Position numbers and translations under genes: made by a program. Of a stretch of DNA of 64,000 bases, positions 32,526 through 46,700 are shown in pieces; position 1 is the first letter of the stretch, and each line of letters begins with the position of its first letter. Source of the DNA: Costus lasius. Lineage: Eukaryota > Streptophyta > Magnoliopsida > Zingiberales > Costaceae. The notes under the pieces were generated by a model. That model worked only from the letters and a program-made list of their open reading frames with translations, was not told the origin of the DNA and searched no databases. The stretch spans positions 34,790,850 to 34,854,849 of the forward strand of contig CM050452.1 of assembly GCA_027563935.2 (NCBI GenBank), in the 5' to 3' direction.

Positions 32526-35500
32526 TGTAACATCCCTCAGAATCACACCCCACACGCATACAAGTAAAATACGGGGTTTCAAAAATTTTTTACTCTTCCA
32601 TTAAAACACAAGAAGAAAGCGGCATCGAAGGACATTACTACGGAACAGAAAACCGCACAGAACTGAATAGGATCGATTACTAGGAAATAGAAATCCGGAA
32701 ATCCAGAAAAAATTCGGCAGCAAGTATTCTAAACTACTGCTGCACAGACACACATATCTTGTAACAACAACAAACGTCCACACTACACATATGTGGAATT
32801 TCAGAAATATACAGAACTGATTATTCAGATACTAAAATAAACAACACAAATTCGGTTACACATCTCAAATCGGACATTTCAAAATAAGAACCAATTCAAT
32901 AAAAGAATCCAAGACTTGTATCCAATAATTTAAACGAAACAACTATAATATAATATCCTGAAAACAGGCATAAGCCCTCAGGAGATAAAACATGTCATAT
33001 AGGTCATAATAAATTAGGCATGCAGGCCTGATAAATCTTTAGAAGACTATTCTTAGAAATGACATCAAACATTAGCGTCATATTAGCTGTAGCAATTACT
33101 GTCTTGATGTCTCACCTGAAAACATTTAAACAACGGAGGTGAGCTAAAAAGCTCAGTGAGTAAAAGACACTAAAAGTCATCCATAGTACACATCAAAAAT
33201 ATCATACTTAAGTTGAAATTCTTTTTATTTAACAGATAAGATAAATCAACTTAACATGCATGCTCATATCAGAAACAAACACAATCAAATACAGATACTT
33301 GTAACAATAGGCATCAAACAGGTAGGATATGAATATACCAACCCATACCAACTAACCACACCGCCTAATACATCTAAATACAGATCGAAACAGAACTACA
33401 GAAATCAGAACTGACAGACAGAAAATCAGAATTTTCAGAGTCCAAACGGATAGTCTACATCGGAAACAGAAAGGCCACAGAAGGCCTGATGACCACAGAA
33501 GGTCTGACCCCACCTCTGCCGAGGACGAGACAATGCATGCATATCAGAAACAGAATGGTAGAGGAGATATCAGTGGGTGGCCCCCGTCTTGTCAGGACGT
33601 GGCACTCTGGTCTCCAATACCCAGAACAGAATGGTAGAGGAGGTATCAGTGGGTGGCCCCCGTCTTGTTAGGACGTGGCACTCTGGCCTCCAAAACCCAG
33701 AACTGAATGGTAGAGGAGGTATCAGTGGGTGGCCCCCGTCTTGTTAGGACGTGGCACTCTGGCCTCCAAAACCCAGAACTGAATGGTAGAGGAGGTATCA
33801 GTGGGTGGCCCCCGTCTTGTTAGGACGTGGCACTCTGGCCTCCAAAACCCAGAACTGAATGGTAGAGGAGGTATCAGTGGGTGGCCCCCGTCTTGTTAGG
33901 ACGTGGCACTCTGGCCTCCAAAACCCAGAACTGAATGGTAGAGGAGGTATCAGTGGGTGGCCCCCGTCTTGTCAGGACGTGGCACTCTGGCCTCCAATAC
34001 CCAGAACAGAAATAGTGTCTCAAGGGTCGTAGTAGACTATCAGCACCATTACAGCGCCACAGAAGGAGGGTAAGGACACGGAAGAGTGCTACACTAGGGC
34101 ATAATTTTACAGAACAGATTATACTGAAACGGAGGAGTAGGACTAACCACTACTAAATTCTTACATCATGCCCAAAGTCTAACAAACCAGAAAATGACAC
34201 ACCCCAATATCCAGTCCTTAAACACAGAACAGAAATTATATGAGTGAATTCCTTACAACTAACCTTAATTCATGTCAAACCATTCTATGTTCTCACAAAT
34301 GTTTTAACACATTCAAGGTTTTCAGAAAATTCACAACATATAAACAGAACAGGAAATATCCACATAACAAACAATTAAATACAGAACAGAAATTATTCAT
34401 ATAACAAACATTTAAACACAGAACAGAAATTATTCATGAAATAATCTCCTCAAAATTTCTAAAACCGTGAGCTATAAAATTACTGTAAGGGGTGCCACTT
34501 TCAGAACCTTAACAGAACGCACAAATTTCATGTAAATAATTTCAGTCCCCCACTACAGATAATTTTAATTACACGCTCGTGAAGAAAACTGACAAAAGCC
34601 CCAAAATTGGCTCAACTATATTTTCGAAAATTCCTAAGTTCTTAGTTAAATCCCCAATTTTGTTTTCTCTAAAATTTCTCATCAAACAAATAAATTTTAG
34701 AAGAACTACAGACCACAATTTAAGAGGTTAAACCATACAATGTAAATTTTTCTCACAAAGGAATATTCGTCTAACCAAAACATAGCAGATTTATATTGTC
34801 AGTTTGCAAAATATATTTTTAGTCCAATTTCGAACCAAAGCTAGTCAATATTGTATTCAAAATGAAGCTCTCTGAATCTAGTTTCCAATAAAACTGGTTT
34901 CACAAGATTTCGAATTGTAGGCAGGAAGATATAAGGGTTCGAACATAGGAAGGTCAGAATTTCAGATTTCAAGAAAACAGATTCATATATCAGACTTGCG
35001 ACATTTATTTCAGATCCAATAACTAATCGAAAATAGGCGTTATGGGAGTCAAAATAAAGCTCTTCGAGCCTACGGTCTAAAAAAACTGATTTGACAAGAT
35101 TTCGAGCTATACCTAGGGAGATATGATGGTTCGAACACATAAAGGTCGAAATCCAGAATTTCAGAAAACTGATTTTGTACCGCTGGATTGCAATACAGAT
35201 TGAAATACGAATACCGCTCGGATATGGTCGATATCATATTCAAATTAAAGCCAAACATATCTAGTTTCATATAAAATTTATCTCGTGCGATTTGGATCTA
35301 TAGGCCATGAGATATTGGGGTTATAGTACACAAAGGTCAGATTAACGAATGCAGATTTCAGCAGAACAGGATTTTAAAACCCTATAATTATTTGAATTCA
35401 ACCCCATACGAATAATCATGGCAAATAACGAATTTTAATTCGGATTAGACTCCTTAGGATCGAATTACTCACAGAAAATCGCCCACAGAGAAAACGCCAA

Positions 35501-35990
35501 AACAGGGGATCAGGGGTCTCCAGAAAGTTCGTCCACCACCAGTCTGCCACCACCAGCGTCAGAAATTTTGCAGGAGCGCCAAGCACAGTGAGGGGCGACA
35601 ACACAGGCGGCTAGGGCAAGAGACAAACCAAAAATCGTGAGGGAGAGGAGCTCTCACGAATTTTCCCCTTTTTTTTTTTTTTTCCACCCCAAACGGATCC
35701 AAGATCCAATAACCCAATTAACTTAAGTGGAAATCGGCTTTAATGGGCTTACCTGGGCTTAACCACCATGCGCCACTCCAATAACACAGAAATATGCGCC
35801 ACCATGGTGGAAGAATTCCAGGAGCAAATAGTCAAGGTTGAGGGTTCGAAGCCCCAACAAAAATAATTATTTTTGCCCTGTAGGGAAAAGTCCTACAATT
35901 AGGCAAAAATCCCAAAATTTTAACCGATAAAAAATACAGAAACTGAATTTCTAACCTTAAATCATAATTCAGAAAATCAAGGGCGTTACA
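32526..35990 (-). repeat. 5' LTR of gypsy-1
   Basis: 3465 bp, same sequence as 24859-28400 apart from about three substitutions, one minisatellite unit fewer and a shorter T run. It ends at 35990, followed by the target copy CTCGT. Confidence 0.93.
33547..34011. repeat. 76-bp minisatellite, 6 units, gypsy-1 right LTR
   Basis: Same unit as at 25881 but six copies, one fewer than its partner LTR. The variant first and last units are present, so a central unit was gained or lost. Confidence 0.92.
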
Positions 35991-35995
35991 CTCGT

Positions 35996-36442
35996 TGCTC
36001 AGCATAGCACGTGGTGGTCCAGGGAGTAGGTCAGGTCAGCTTGACCATGTAGGCTACATATGTGGCGCATATGGTAGCACATGGAGGTAGCCATCTGTGG
36101 GGTCAGAGATTGTGTTGTACCAACTCAGTTGGCACAGTCTGCTGGATTGCCCAGATGAAGGGGAATCGCACGGGTTGGTGATTAGCAGGGACTGCCTACC
36201 AGAAATTAGTACTTGTACTCTCTGTGCATCTTATCTCGCCTGAGCGGGACGCGGAGACCAAGTATGAAATCTGGATCCCATCTCACTAAAAGAGTTCTAC
36301 TCTTTCGGGCTGTTTTGCTGGATTTTTCAGCCAGATAAAATAGTGAGAAAAAGAATCTTTCTTAAGTCCTGGATTGATTCTATACATTGATACTGACCTT
36401 GCTGTTCTTGCATTGTTGTAGATTCCTGCAGCAACGAACACC
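35996..36442 (+). other. Leader of copia-2, part 2
   Basis: It continues the copia-2 leader after gypsy-1 and aligns with 5700-6147 of copia-1. It holds the second twin palindrome CCAACTCAGTTGG at 36120-36132. Confidence 0.85.
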
Positions 36443-36597
36443 ATGAGCTTCAATGTGCGATCCCTACTGGAAAGGGAGAAGTTTGCTGGGCCAAACTTCT
36501 CAGACTGGTTCGGACACCTTAAGATCGTTCTTAAGGCAGAGAGGAAACTGTATGTCTTCGAGACGGCTGTGCCGCCTCAACCCGCTGCGAACGCCGC
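36443..36597 (+). pseudogene. gag-pol: copia-2 gag-pol, first 51 codons
   Basis: This is the start of copia-2 gag-pol with the same ATG context as copia-1 (ACCATGAG). It runs 155 bases to the gypsy-2 insertion. The copied target GCCGC is 36593-36597 and 47309-47313. Together with 47314-51043 the length is 3885 bases, exactly that of copia-1, so the frame was whole before gypsy-2 entered. One residue differs early (VFETAV versus VLETAV in copia-1). Confidence 0.93.
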
Positions 36598-39500
36598 TGT
36601 AACATCCCTCAGAATCACACCCCACACGCATACAAGTAAAATACGGGGTTTCAAAAAATTTTTACTCTTCCATTAAAACACAAGAAGAAAGCGGCATCGA
36701 AGGACATTACTACGGAACAGAAAACCGCACAGAACTGAATAGGATCGATTACTAGGAAATAGAAATCCGGAAATCCAGAAAAAATCCGGCAGCAAGTATT
36801 CTAAACTACTGCTGCACAGACACACATATCTTGTAACAACAACAAACGTCCACACTACACATATGTGGAATTTCAGAAATATACAGAACTGATTATTCAG
36901 ATACTAAAATAAACAACACAAATTCGGTTACACATCTCAAATCGGACATTTCAAAATAAGAACCAATTCAATAAAAGAATCCAAGACTTGTATCCAATAA
37001 TTTAAACGAAACAACTATAATATAATATCCTGAAAACAGGCATAAGCCCTCAGGAGATAAAACATGTCATATAGGTCATAATAAATTAGGCACGCAGGCC
37101 TGATAAATCTTTAGAAGACTATTCTTAGAAATGACATCAAACATTAGCGTCATATTAGCTGTAGCAATTACTGTCTTGATGTCTCACCTGAAAACATTTA
37201 AACAACGGAGGTGAGCTAAAAAGCTCAGTGAGTAAAAGACACTAAAAGTCATCCATAGTACACATCAAAAATATCATACTTAAGTTGAAATTCTTTTTAT
37301 TTAACAGATAAGATAAATCAACTTAACATGCATGCTCATATCAGAAACAAACACAATCAAATACAGATACTTGTAACAATAGGCATCAAACAGGTAGGAT
37401 ATGAATATACCAACCCATACCAACTAACCACACCGCCTAATACATCTAAATACAGATCGAAACAGAACTACAGAAATCAGAACTGACAGACAGAAAATCA
37501 GAATTTTCAGAGTCCAAACGGATAGTCTACATCGGAAACCGAAAGGCCACAGAAGGCCTGATGACCACAGAAGGTCTGACCCCACCTCTGCCGAGGACGA
37601 GACAATGCATGCATATCAGAAACAGAATGGTAAAGGAGATATCAGTGGGTGGCCCCCGTCTTGTCAGGACGTGGCACTCTGGTCTCCAATACCCAGAACA
37701 GAATGGTAGAGGAGGTATCAGTGGGTGGCCCCCGTCTTGTTAGGACGTGGCACTCTGGCCTCCAAAACCCAGAACTGAATGGTAGAGGAGGTATCAGTGG
37801 GTGGCCCCCGTCTTGTTAGGACGTGGCACTCTGGCCTCCAAAACCCAGAACTGAATGGTAGAGGAGGTATCAGTGGGTGGCCCCCGTCTTGTTAGGACGT
37901 GGCACTCTGGCCTCCAATACCCAGAACTGAATGGTAGAGGAGGTATCAGTGGGTGGCCCCCGTCTTGTTAGGACGTGGCACTCTGGCCTCCAAAACCCAG
38001 AACTGAATGGTAGAGGAGGTATCAGTGGGTGGCCCCCGTCTTGTTAGGACGTGGCACTCTGGCCTCCAAAACCCAGAACTGAATGGTAGAGGAGGTATCA
38101 GTGGGTGGCCCCCGTCTTGTTAGGACGTGGCACTCTGGCCTCCAATACCCAGAACAGAAATAGTGTCTCAAGGGTCGTAGTAGACTATCAGCACCATTAC
38201 AGCGCCACAGAAGGAGGGTAAGGACACGGAAGAGTGCTACACTAGGGCATAATTTTACAGAACAGATTATACTGAAACGGAGAAGTAGGATCAACCACTA
38301 CTTAATTCTTACATTATGCCCAAAGTCTAACAAACTAGAAAATGACACACCCTAATATCCAGTCCTTAAACACAGAACAGAATTTATATGAGTGAATTCC
38401 TTACAACTAACCTTAATTCATGTCAAACCATTCTATGTTCTCACAAATGTTTTAACACATTCAAGGTTTTCAGAAACTTCACAACATATAAACAGAACAG
38501 GAAATATCCACATAACAAACAATTAAATACAGAACAGAAATTATTCATATAACAAACATTTAAACACAGAACAGAAATTATTCATGAAATAATCTCCTCA
38601 AAATTTCTAAAACCGTGAGCTATAAAATTACTGTAAGGGGCGCCACTTTCAGAACCTTAACAGAACGCACAAATTTCATGTAAATAATTTCAGTCCCCCA
38701 CTACAGATAATTTTAATTACACGCTCGTGAAGAAAACTGACAAAAGCCCCAAAATTGGCTCAACTATATTTTCGAAAATTCCTAAGTTCTTAGTTAAATC
38801 CCCAATTTTGTTTTCTCTAAAATTTCTCATCAAACAAATAAATTTTAGAAGAACTACAGACCACAATTTAAGAGGTTAAACCATACAATGTAAATTTTTC
38901 TCACAAAGGAATATTCGTCTAACCAAAACATAGCAGATTTATATTGTCAGTTTGCAAAATATATTTTTAGTCCAATTTCGAACCAAAGCTAGTCAATATT
39001 GTATTCAAAATGAAGCTCTCTGAATCTAGTTTCCAATAAAACTGGTTTCACAAGATTTCGAATTGTAGGCAGGAAGATATAAGGGTTCGAACATAGGAAG
39101 GTCAGAATTTCAGATTTCAAGAAAACAGATTCATATATCAGACTTGCGACATTTATTTCAGATCCAATAACTAATCGAAATTAGGCGTTATGGGAGTCAA
39201 AATAAAGCTCTTCGAACCTACGGTCTAATAAAACTGATTTGACAAGATTTCGAGCTATACCTAGGGAGATATGATGGTTCGAACACATAAAGGTCGAGAT
39301 CCAGAATTTCAGAAAACTGATTTTGTACCGCTGGATTGCAATACAGATTGAAATACGAATACCGCTCGGATATGGTCGATATCATATTCAAATTAAAGCC
39401 AAACATATCTAGTTTCATACAAAATTTATCTCGTGCGATTTGGATCTATAGGCCATGAGATATTGGGGTTATAGTACACAAAGGTCAGATTAACGAATGC

Positions 39501-40144
39501 AGATTTCAGCAGAACAGGATTTTAAAACCCTATAATTATTTGAATTCAACCCCATACGAATAATCATGGCAAATAACGAATTTTAATTCGGATTAGACTC
39601 CTTAGGATCGAATTACTCACCAGAAAAAAAATCGCCCACAGAGAAAACGCCAAAACAGGGGATCAGGGGTCTCCAGAAAGTTCGTCCACCACCAGTCTGC
39701 CACCACCAGCGTCAGAAATTTTGCAGGAGCGCCAAGCACAGTGAGGGGCGACAACACAAGCGGCTAGGGCAAGAGACAAACCAAAAATCGTGAGGGAGAG
39801 GAGCTCTCACGAATTTTCCCCTTTTTTTTTTTTTTTTTTCCACCCCAAACGGATCCAAGATCCAATAACCCAATTAACTTAAGTGGAAATCGGCTTTAAT
39901 GGGCTTACCTGGGCTTAACCACCATGCGCCACTCCAATAACACAGAAATATGCGCCACCATGGTGGAAGAATTCCAGGAGCAAATAGTCAAGGTTGAGGG
40001 TTCGAAGCCCCAACAAAATAATTATTTTTGCCCTGTAGGGAAAAGTCCTACAATTAGGCAAAAATCCCAAAATTTTAACCGATAAAAATACAGAAACTGA
40101 ATTTCTAACCTTAAATCATAATTCAGAAAATCAAGGGCGTTACA
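36598..40144 (-). repeat. 3' LTR of gypsy-2
   Basis: 3547 bp. It shares variants with its partner that gypsy-1 lacks, for example GAAACCGAAAG near 37536 and GGGGCGCCAC near 38637, so it is a distinct source copy of the family. Confidence 0.93.
37619..38159. repeat. 76-bp minisatellite, 7 units, gypsy-2 left LTR
   Basis: Same repeat as in gypsy-1, seven units, first unit variant GGTAAAGGAG. A CCAATACCC variant sits inside the array near 37916, marking a different unit order from gypsy-1. Confidence 0.9.
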
Positions 40145-40157
40145 TCCTCCCCCCCTT
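40145..40157 (-). other. Polypurine tract of gypsy-2
   Basis: AAGGGGGGGAGGA on the - strand directly beside the 3' LTR, as in gypsy-1. Confidence 0.88.
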
Positions 40158-40173
40158 ATAGAGCTTTAGTCCT

Positions 40174-42877
40174 CTAAAGCTGACCAAGCCCATCACTGAA
40201 CAGGTGAGGATGCTCCTTTCTCATCTCTACTTCAACCTCCCAAGAGGCTTCTTCAACAGACTGATTTCCCCAGACGACTTTCACAAGTGGAATAACCTTA
40301 TTTCTCAGCACTTTCTCTTTTCTATCTTCAATTCTGAGAGGTTTCACCACAAAAGTCATGTTCTCTTCAAGCTGAAGAGGTTCTAACTCCAGAACATGAG
40401 AAGGATCGGAACAATATTTTCTGAGTGCAGAAACATGGAACACATTATGGAGGTGTTCCAGTGATGGGGGCAAAGCAAGTCGGTATGCCACAGGTCCAAC
40501 CCTCTCAATGATATCAAAGGGACCAATGTACCTGGGACTCAATTTTCCCTTCTTCCCAAATCTCATCACCCCTTTCATAGGTGAGACCTTTAGGAAAACA
40601 TGCTCTCCCACCAAAAACTCAAGAGGACGCCGCCTCACATCAGCATAACTCTTCTGTCTATCCTGAGCAATCTTCATCTTTCTCTGAATTTCTCTAATCT
40701 TCTCAGTGGCTTCCTGCACAGCATCAGACCTTAGCACTGTTCTGTCCCCAGTTTCCTCCCAGCATATAGGTGTTCTGCATTTCCTCCCATATAGGGCCTC
40801 ATACGGAGCCATCTGTATGCTAGAGTGGAAGCTATTGTTGTAGGTGAACTCTATCAGTGATAAGTCCAGATCCCACTCAACAGACCAGTCAATCACATAA
40901 GATCTCAGAAGATCCTCAAGTGTCTGAATAGTTCTCTCTGTCTGACCATCAGATTGAGGATGTTATGCAGTGCTGAAACTCAGATTAGTTCCCAAATCTT
41001 CCTGTAATTTCTTCCAAAACCTGGATAGAAATCGAGGATCACGATCAGAGACAATGTCCAAGGGAACTCCATGTAATCTGACAATCTCATCGATGTACAG
41101 TTTTGCTAACCGATCCAAACTGTAAGTCATTTTGATCGGTAAGAAGTGAGCTGACTTCGTGAATCTGTCCACAATCACCCATACGGCATCATGATTCCTT
41201 CTGGTATTGGGCAGTCCACACACAAAGTCCATACTGATATGCTCCCACTTCCACTGAGGAATAGGGAGAGACTGCATCAAACCGCCCGGCCTCTGATGCT
41301 CAGCCTTCACGGTTTGGCAAGTCAAACATCTGGACACAAACAAATGCACATCCTTCTTCATACCGTGCCACCAGAAAGTCTTTTTCAGATCCTGATACAT
41401 CTTGGTACTACCAGGATGAACGGTATACTTAGTGCAATGACTTTCCTTAAGAATTTCATTTCTCAACTCAGGGTCCTCAGGGACACAGACCCTTCCACGA
41501 AATCTGAGGAGACCATCATCCGACATACTGAAATTCTCATCCCAGTCTTGCTCAGACCTCTCTTTCCACCGTAGAATATCCTGATCTGACTGCTGCCCTG
41601 ATCTCAGTCTCTGCAGTAAGTCTGACTGAACCCTGAGAGAAGCCAGAAGACCGCCTCTCTCACCCGGAGTCACACTCAGATGCATGTCACTGAACTCCTG
41701 CAATAGTCGCCACTCCTGGACTCGCAGTGCAGCTATCTGAGTCACAGGATACCGACTAAGCGCATCAGCCACCACATTGGCTTTACCAGACTGATATTGG
41801 ATGGTGAAGTCATAATCCTTTATCAATTCAAGCCATCGCCTCTGTCTCATATTCAGCTCTTTCTGAGTGAAGATATACTTCAAGCTCTGGTGATCTGTAA
41901 ACAATTCAAATGTCTGTCCAAACAGATAGTGCCTCCAGATTTTCAAGGCAAAAACTACAGCTGCCAACTCCAAATCATGAGTGGGGTAGTTTACTTCGTA
42001 ATCTTTGAGTTGCCTTGAAGCATAAGCAACTACTTTTCCTTGCTGCATCAGTACAGCACCCAGACCCTTACCAGAGGCATCAGTGTAAACAGTGAACTTC
42101 TCTCCATCACAGGGAATGATGAGGATAGGAGCACTGGTCAGTCTCTTTTTCAGTTCCTGAAAACTAGACTCACAATCATCAGACCACTCAAACTTCAAAT
42201 TCTTTCTAGTTAGCTTAGTCAGAGGACCAGCCAGCTTGGAAAAACCCTCCACAAAACGGCGGTAGTATCCAGCTAAGCCCAGAAAACTTCTGACCTCAGT
42301 CGCTGTAGTTGGTCTTCCCCAGTGAAGAATGGCCTCCACCTTCACTGGATCCACAGACACACCCTGGTCAGAACTAATGTGTCCCAGAAAGCCAATCTGA
42401 TGTAACCAGAACTCACATTTGCTGGCCTTAGCATACAGCTGCTTCAGCCGCAGAATCTCCAGCACCTTGCGCAAATCCTGAGTGTGATCTTGCGCATTCT
42501 TGGAGTAGATCAGAATATCATCTATGAAGACGACCACACATTTGTCCAGAAGTTCATGAAATACTCTGTTCATCAGATCCATAAACACTGCAGGGGCATT
42601 TGCAGTCCAAAAGGCATAACAAGAAACTCATAGTGCCCATACCTGGTCCTGAATGCAGTTTTAGGTACATCCTCCTCCTGAACTCTCAACTGATGATAGC
42701 CAGACCTCAGGTCAATTTTAGAGAATACAGTAGCACCCTGCAACTGATCAAAGAGATCATCAATACGGGGTAATGGGTACTTATTCCTAACAGTCACTTG
42801 ATTGAGTTGACGGTAATCGATGCACATGCGCAAAGTACCATCCTTCTTCTTCACAAATAACACAGGTGCTCCCCATG
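40174..42877 (-). pseudogene. pol: gypsy-2 pol (RT, RNase H, integrase), three lesions
   Basis: It runs from the deletion joint near 42877 to the stop at 40174. It keeps RT ([30 protein letters not shown], the catalytic FIDDIL block), RNase H ([21 protein letters not shown]), the H2C2 zinc motif, the integrase core and the chromodomain-like tail. Lesions: the N-terminal joint (1103 bp lost); a 1-base deletion in the MPFGL region near 42595, which splits the frame between the pieces ending at 42573 and starting at 42588; and a nonsense TAA at 40963-40965 where gypsy-1 has Tyr before HPQSDGQ. With LTRs this similar, the lesions are either very young or were copied in. Confidence 0.88.
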
Positions 42878-43620
42878 TCTACCACTTCAGCATAAGACTC
42901 CAAGTGTAGCATAGCTACCCTTGTCCTGATGTCTTTCCTCAAGCCCCGCTGAAACTTCTTGGCTCTTCTTTCCTCGGTATTGACTAAGTGAGGAGCATAC
43001 CCCGACAACCGAGCGAATGTGGCCTCATACTGATCCACCGTCAGGTCGCCCTGCTCAAGATGAATAAACTCCACCTCGCGCTCCTCAGATAAGCTAGAGG
43101 GGAAAAACTTGGCATTGAACTTCATCATGAAGTACTGCCAATCAACATCTCTGGATTCAGTTGCCGCCAGTCTGACGACTCCCTTCCACCAGTCTTCAGC
43201 ATCTCCACGCAACATAAAGACAGACAAACATAGCTTGTCTGCATCATCACAGCGCAAAACCTGGAAAATCTTTTCCAGTGTCAAAAGCCAATCCTCAGCA
43301 GCTCTAGGCCCCGGACTACCATAAAATGCAGTCGGGTTCAGGTGCTGAAACTCTCGAACCAACCGAGCATATCGTTGATGTGCGCCATCACCCAGAGGAG
43401 AACCAGCCGGTTGTGCCTGTGACTGAGACTGTGTCTGCGACAGCCGCTGCAATAACTGTTGCTGAACCTCCATGTGCTGCGCCTGCTGCTGCTGCATCAT
43501 CTGAGTTTGCTGCTGAATGAATGCGTTCTGTTGTTGCATCATAGCAGTCATAGCCTCCATGGTCTGCCTCAGATCAGGCTGTTGATCACCGTTGCTACTG
43601 CTAGCTCTTGGTCGCACCAT
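42878..43620 (-). pseudogene. gag: gypsy-2 gag, N-terminal two thirds, truncated
   Basis: ATG at 43620 in the same context as gypsy-1. It encodes the Q/M-rich N-terminus and the Retrotrans_gag region up to the residues YAEVVD, then joins out of frame to the RT start and stops at 42787. Zinc knuckles and protease are absent, so this Gag could not bind RNA or mature by itself. Confidence 0.88.
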
Positions 43621-43749
43621 TTTTACCTGCATCACATAACACAGTAGAATAACAACCAATATTCAATCACAAATCAGATCCTAACTTGGTTTCTAGCAAT
43701 ACACAAACAAAGTTTTCCTTCCCCGGAGTTTCTAATTGCTAGTAATATT

Positions 43750-43761
43750 GCTCTGATACCA
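43750..43761 (-). other. Primer binding site of gypsy-2 (initiator Met tRNA)
   Basis: TGGTATCAGAGC on the - strand, two bases inside the 5' LTR. Confidence 0.9.
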
Positions 43762-43763
43762 TC

Positions 43764-46700
43764 TGTAACATCCCTCAGAATCACACCCCACACGCATACA
43801 AGTAAAATACGGGGTTTCAAAAAATTTTTACTCTTCCATTAAAACACAAGAAGAAAGCGGCATCGAAGGACATTACTACGGAACAGAAAACCGCACAGAA
43901 CTGAATAGGATCGATTACTAGGAAATAGAAATCCGGAAATCCAGAAAAAATCCGGCAGCAAGTATTCTAAACTACTGCTGCACAGACACACATATCTTGT
44001 AACAACAACAAACGTCCACACTACACATATGTGGAATTTCAGAAATATACAGAACTGATTATTCAGATACTAAAATAAACAACACAAATTCGGTTACACA
44101 TCTCAAATCGGACATTTCAAAATAAGAACCAATTCAATAAAAGAATCCAAGACTTGTATCCAATAATTTAAACGAAACAACTATAATATAATATCCTGAA
44201 AACAGGCATAAGCCCTCAGGAGATAAAACATGTCATATAGGTCATAATAAATTAGGCACGCAGGCCTGATAAATCTTTAGAAGACTATTCTTAGAAATGA
44301 CATCAAACATTAGCGTCATATTAGCTGTAGCAATTACTGTCTTGATGTCTCACCTGAAAACATTTAAACAACGGAGGTGAGCTAAAAAGCTCAGTGAGTA
44401 AAAGACACTAAAAGTCATCCATAGTACACATCAAAAATATCATACTTAAGTTGAAATTCTTTTTATTTAACAGATAAGATAAATCAACTTAACATGCATG
44501 CTCATATCAGAAACAAACACAATCAAATACAGATACTTGTAACAATAGGCATCAAACAGGTAGGATATGAATATACCAACCCATACCAACTAACCACACC
44601 GCCTAATACATCTAAATACAGATCGAAACAGAACTACAGAAATCAGAACTGACAGACAGAAAATCAGAATTTTCAGAGTCCAAACGGATAGTCTACATCG
44701 GAAACCGAAAGGCCACAGAAGGCCTGATGACCACAGAAGGTCTGACCCCACCTCTGCCGAGGACGAGACAATGCATGCATATCAGAAACAGAATGGTAAA
44801 GGAGATATCAGTGGGTGGCCCCCGTCTTGTCAGGACGTGGCACTCTGGTCTCCAATACCCAGAACAGAATGGTAGAGGAGGTATCAGTGGGTGGCCCCCG
44901 TCTTGTTAGGACGTGGCACTCTGGCCTCCAAAACCCAGAACTGAATGGTAGAGGAGGTATCAGTGGGTGGCCCCCGTCTTGTTAGGACGTGGCACTCTGG
45001 CCTCCAAAACCCAGAACTGAATGGTAGAGGAGGTATCAGTGGGTGGCCCCCGTCTTGTTAGGACGTGGCACTCTGGCCTCCAATACCCAGAACTGAATGG
45101 TAGAGGAGGTATCAGTGGGTGGCCCCCGTCTTGTTAGGACGTGGCACTCTGGCCTCCAAAACCCAGAACTGAATGGTAGAGGAGGTATCAGTGGGTGGCC
45201 CCCGTCTTGTTAGGACGTGGCACTCTGGCCTCCAAAACCCAGAACTGAATGGTAGAGGAGGTATCAGTGGGTGGCCCCCGTCTTGTTAGGACGTGGCACT
45301 CTGGCCTCCAATACCCAGAACAGAAATAGTGTCTCAAGGGTCGTAGTAGACTATCAGCACCATTACAGCGCCACAGAAGGAGGGTAAGGACACGGAAGAG
45401 TGCTACACTAGGGCATAATTTTACAGAACAGATTATACTGAAACGGAGAAGTAGGATCAACCACTACTTAATTCTTACATTATGCCCAAAGTCTAACAAA
45501 CTAGAAAATGACACACCCTAATATCCAGTCCTTAAACACAGAACAGAATTTATATGAGTGAATTCCTTACAACTAACCTTAATTCATGTCAAACCATTCT
45601 ATGTTCTCACAAATGTTTTAACACATTCAAGGTTTTCAGAAACTTCACAACATATAAACAGAACAGGAAATATCCACATAACAAACAATTAAATACAGAA
45701 CAGAAATTATTCATATAACAAACATTTAAACACAGAACAGAAATTATTCATGAAATAATCTCCTCAAAATTTCTAAAACCGTGAGCTATAAAATTACTGT
45801 AAGGGGCGCCACTTTCAGAACCTTAACAGAACGCACAAATTTCATGTAAATAATTTCAGTCCCCCACTACAGATAATTTTAATTACACGCTCGTGAAGAA
45901 AACTGACAAAAGCCCCAAAATTGGCTCAACTATATTTTCGAAAATTCCTAAGTTCTTAGTTAAATCCCCAATTTTGTTTTCTCTAAAATTTCTCATCAAA
46001 CAAATAAATTTTAGAAGAACTACAGACCACAATTTAAGAGGTTAAACCATACAATGTAAATTTTTCTCACAAAGGAATATTCGTCTAACCAAAACATAGC
46101 AGATTTATATTGTCAGTTTGCAAAATATATTTTTAGTCCAATTTCGAACCAAAGCTAGTCAATATTGTATTCAAAATGAAGCTCTCTGAATCTAGTTTCC
46201 AATAAAACTGGTTTCACAAGATTTCGAATTGTAGGCAGGAAGATATAAGGGTTCGAACATAGGAAGGTCAGAATTTCAGATTTCAAGAAAACAGATTCAT
46301 ATATCAGACTTGCGACATTTATTTCAGATCCAATAACTAATCGAAATTAGGCGTTATGGGAGTCAAAATAAAGCTCTTCGAACCTACGGTCTAATAAAAC
46401 TGATTTGACAAGATTTCGAGCTATACCTAGGGAGATATGATGGTTCGAACACATAAAGGTCGAGATCCAGAATTTCAGAAAACTGATTTTGTACCGCTGG
46501 ATTGCAATACAGATTGAAATACGAATACCGCTCGGATATGGTCGATATCATATTCAAATTAAAGCCAAACATATCTAGTTTCATACAAAATTTATCTCGT
46601 GCGATTTGGATCTATAGGCCATGAGATATTGGGGTTATAGTACACAAAGGTCAGATTAACGAATGCAGATTTCAGCAGAACAGGATTTTAAAACCCTATA

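Larger units (their letters stand above)
24859..35990 (-). mobile_element. gypsy-1: Ty3/gypsy chromovirus (Tekay/Del-like), internally deleted
   Basis: LTRs are 24859-28400 (3542 bp) and 32526-35990 (3465 bp), both TGTAACATCC...GCGTTACA, with target duplication CTCGT at 24854-24858 and 35991-35995. The - strand order is: LTR, primer site 32512-32523, gag-protease-RT start, a deletion of RT, RNase H, integrase with chromodomain-like tail, purine tract 28401-28413, LTR. The LTRs differ by about three substitutions, one minisatellite unit and a T run, so insertion is very recent. The 3.5 kb LTRs and the C-terminal [16 protein letters not shown] motif suggest Tekay/Del. Confidence 0.95.

Noticed and set aside
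42194..42791. The sequence missing from gypsy-1, considered as a spliced intron
   Set aside because: No GT-AG boundary fits the joint, and the segment encodes the RT core in gypsy-2.
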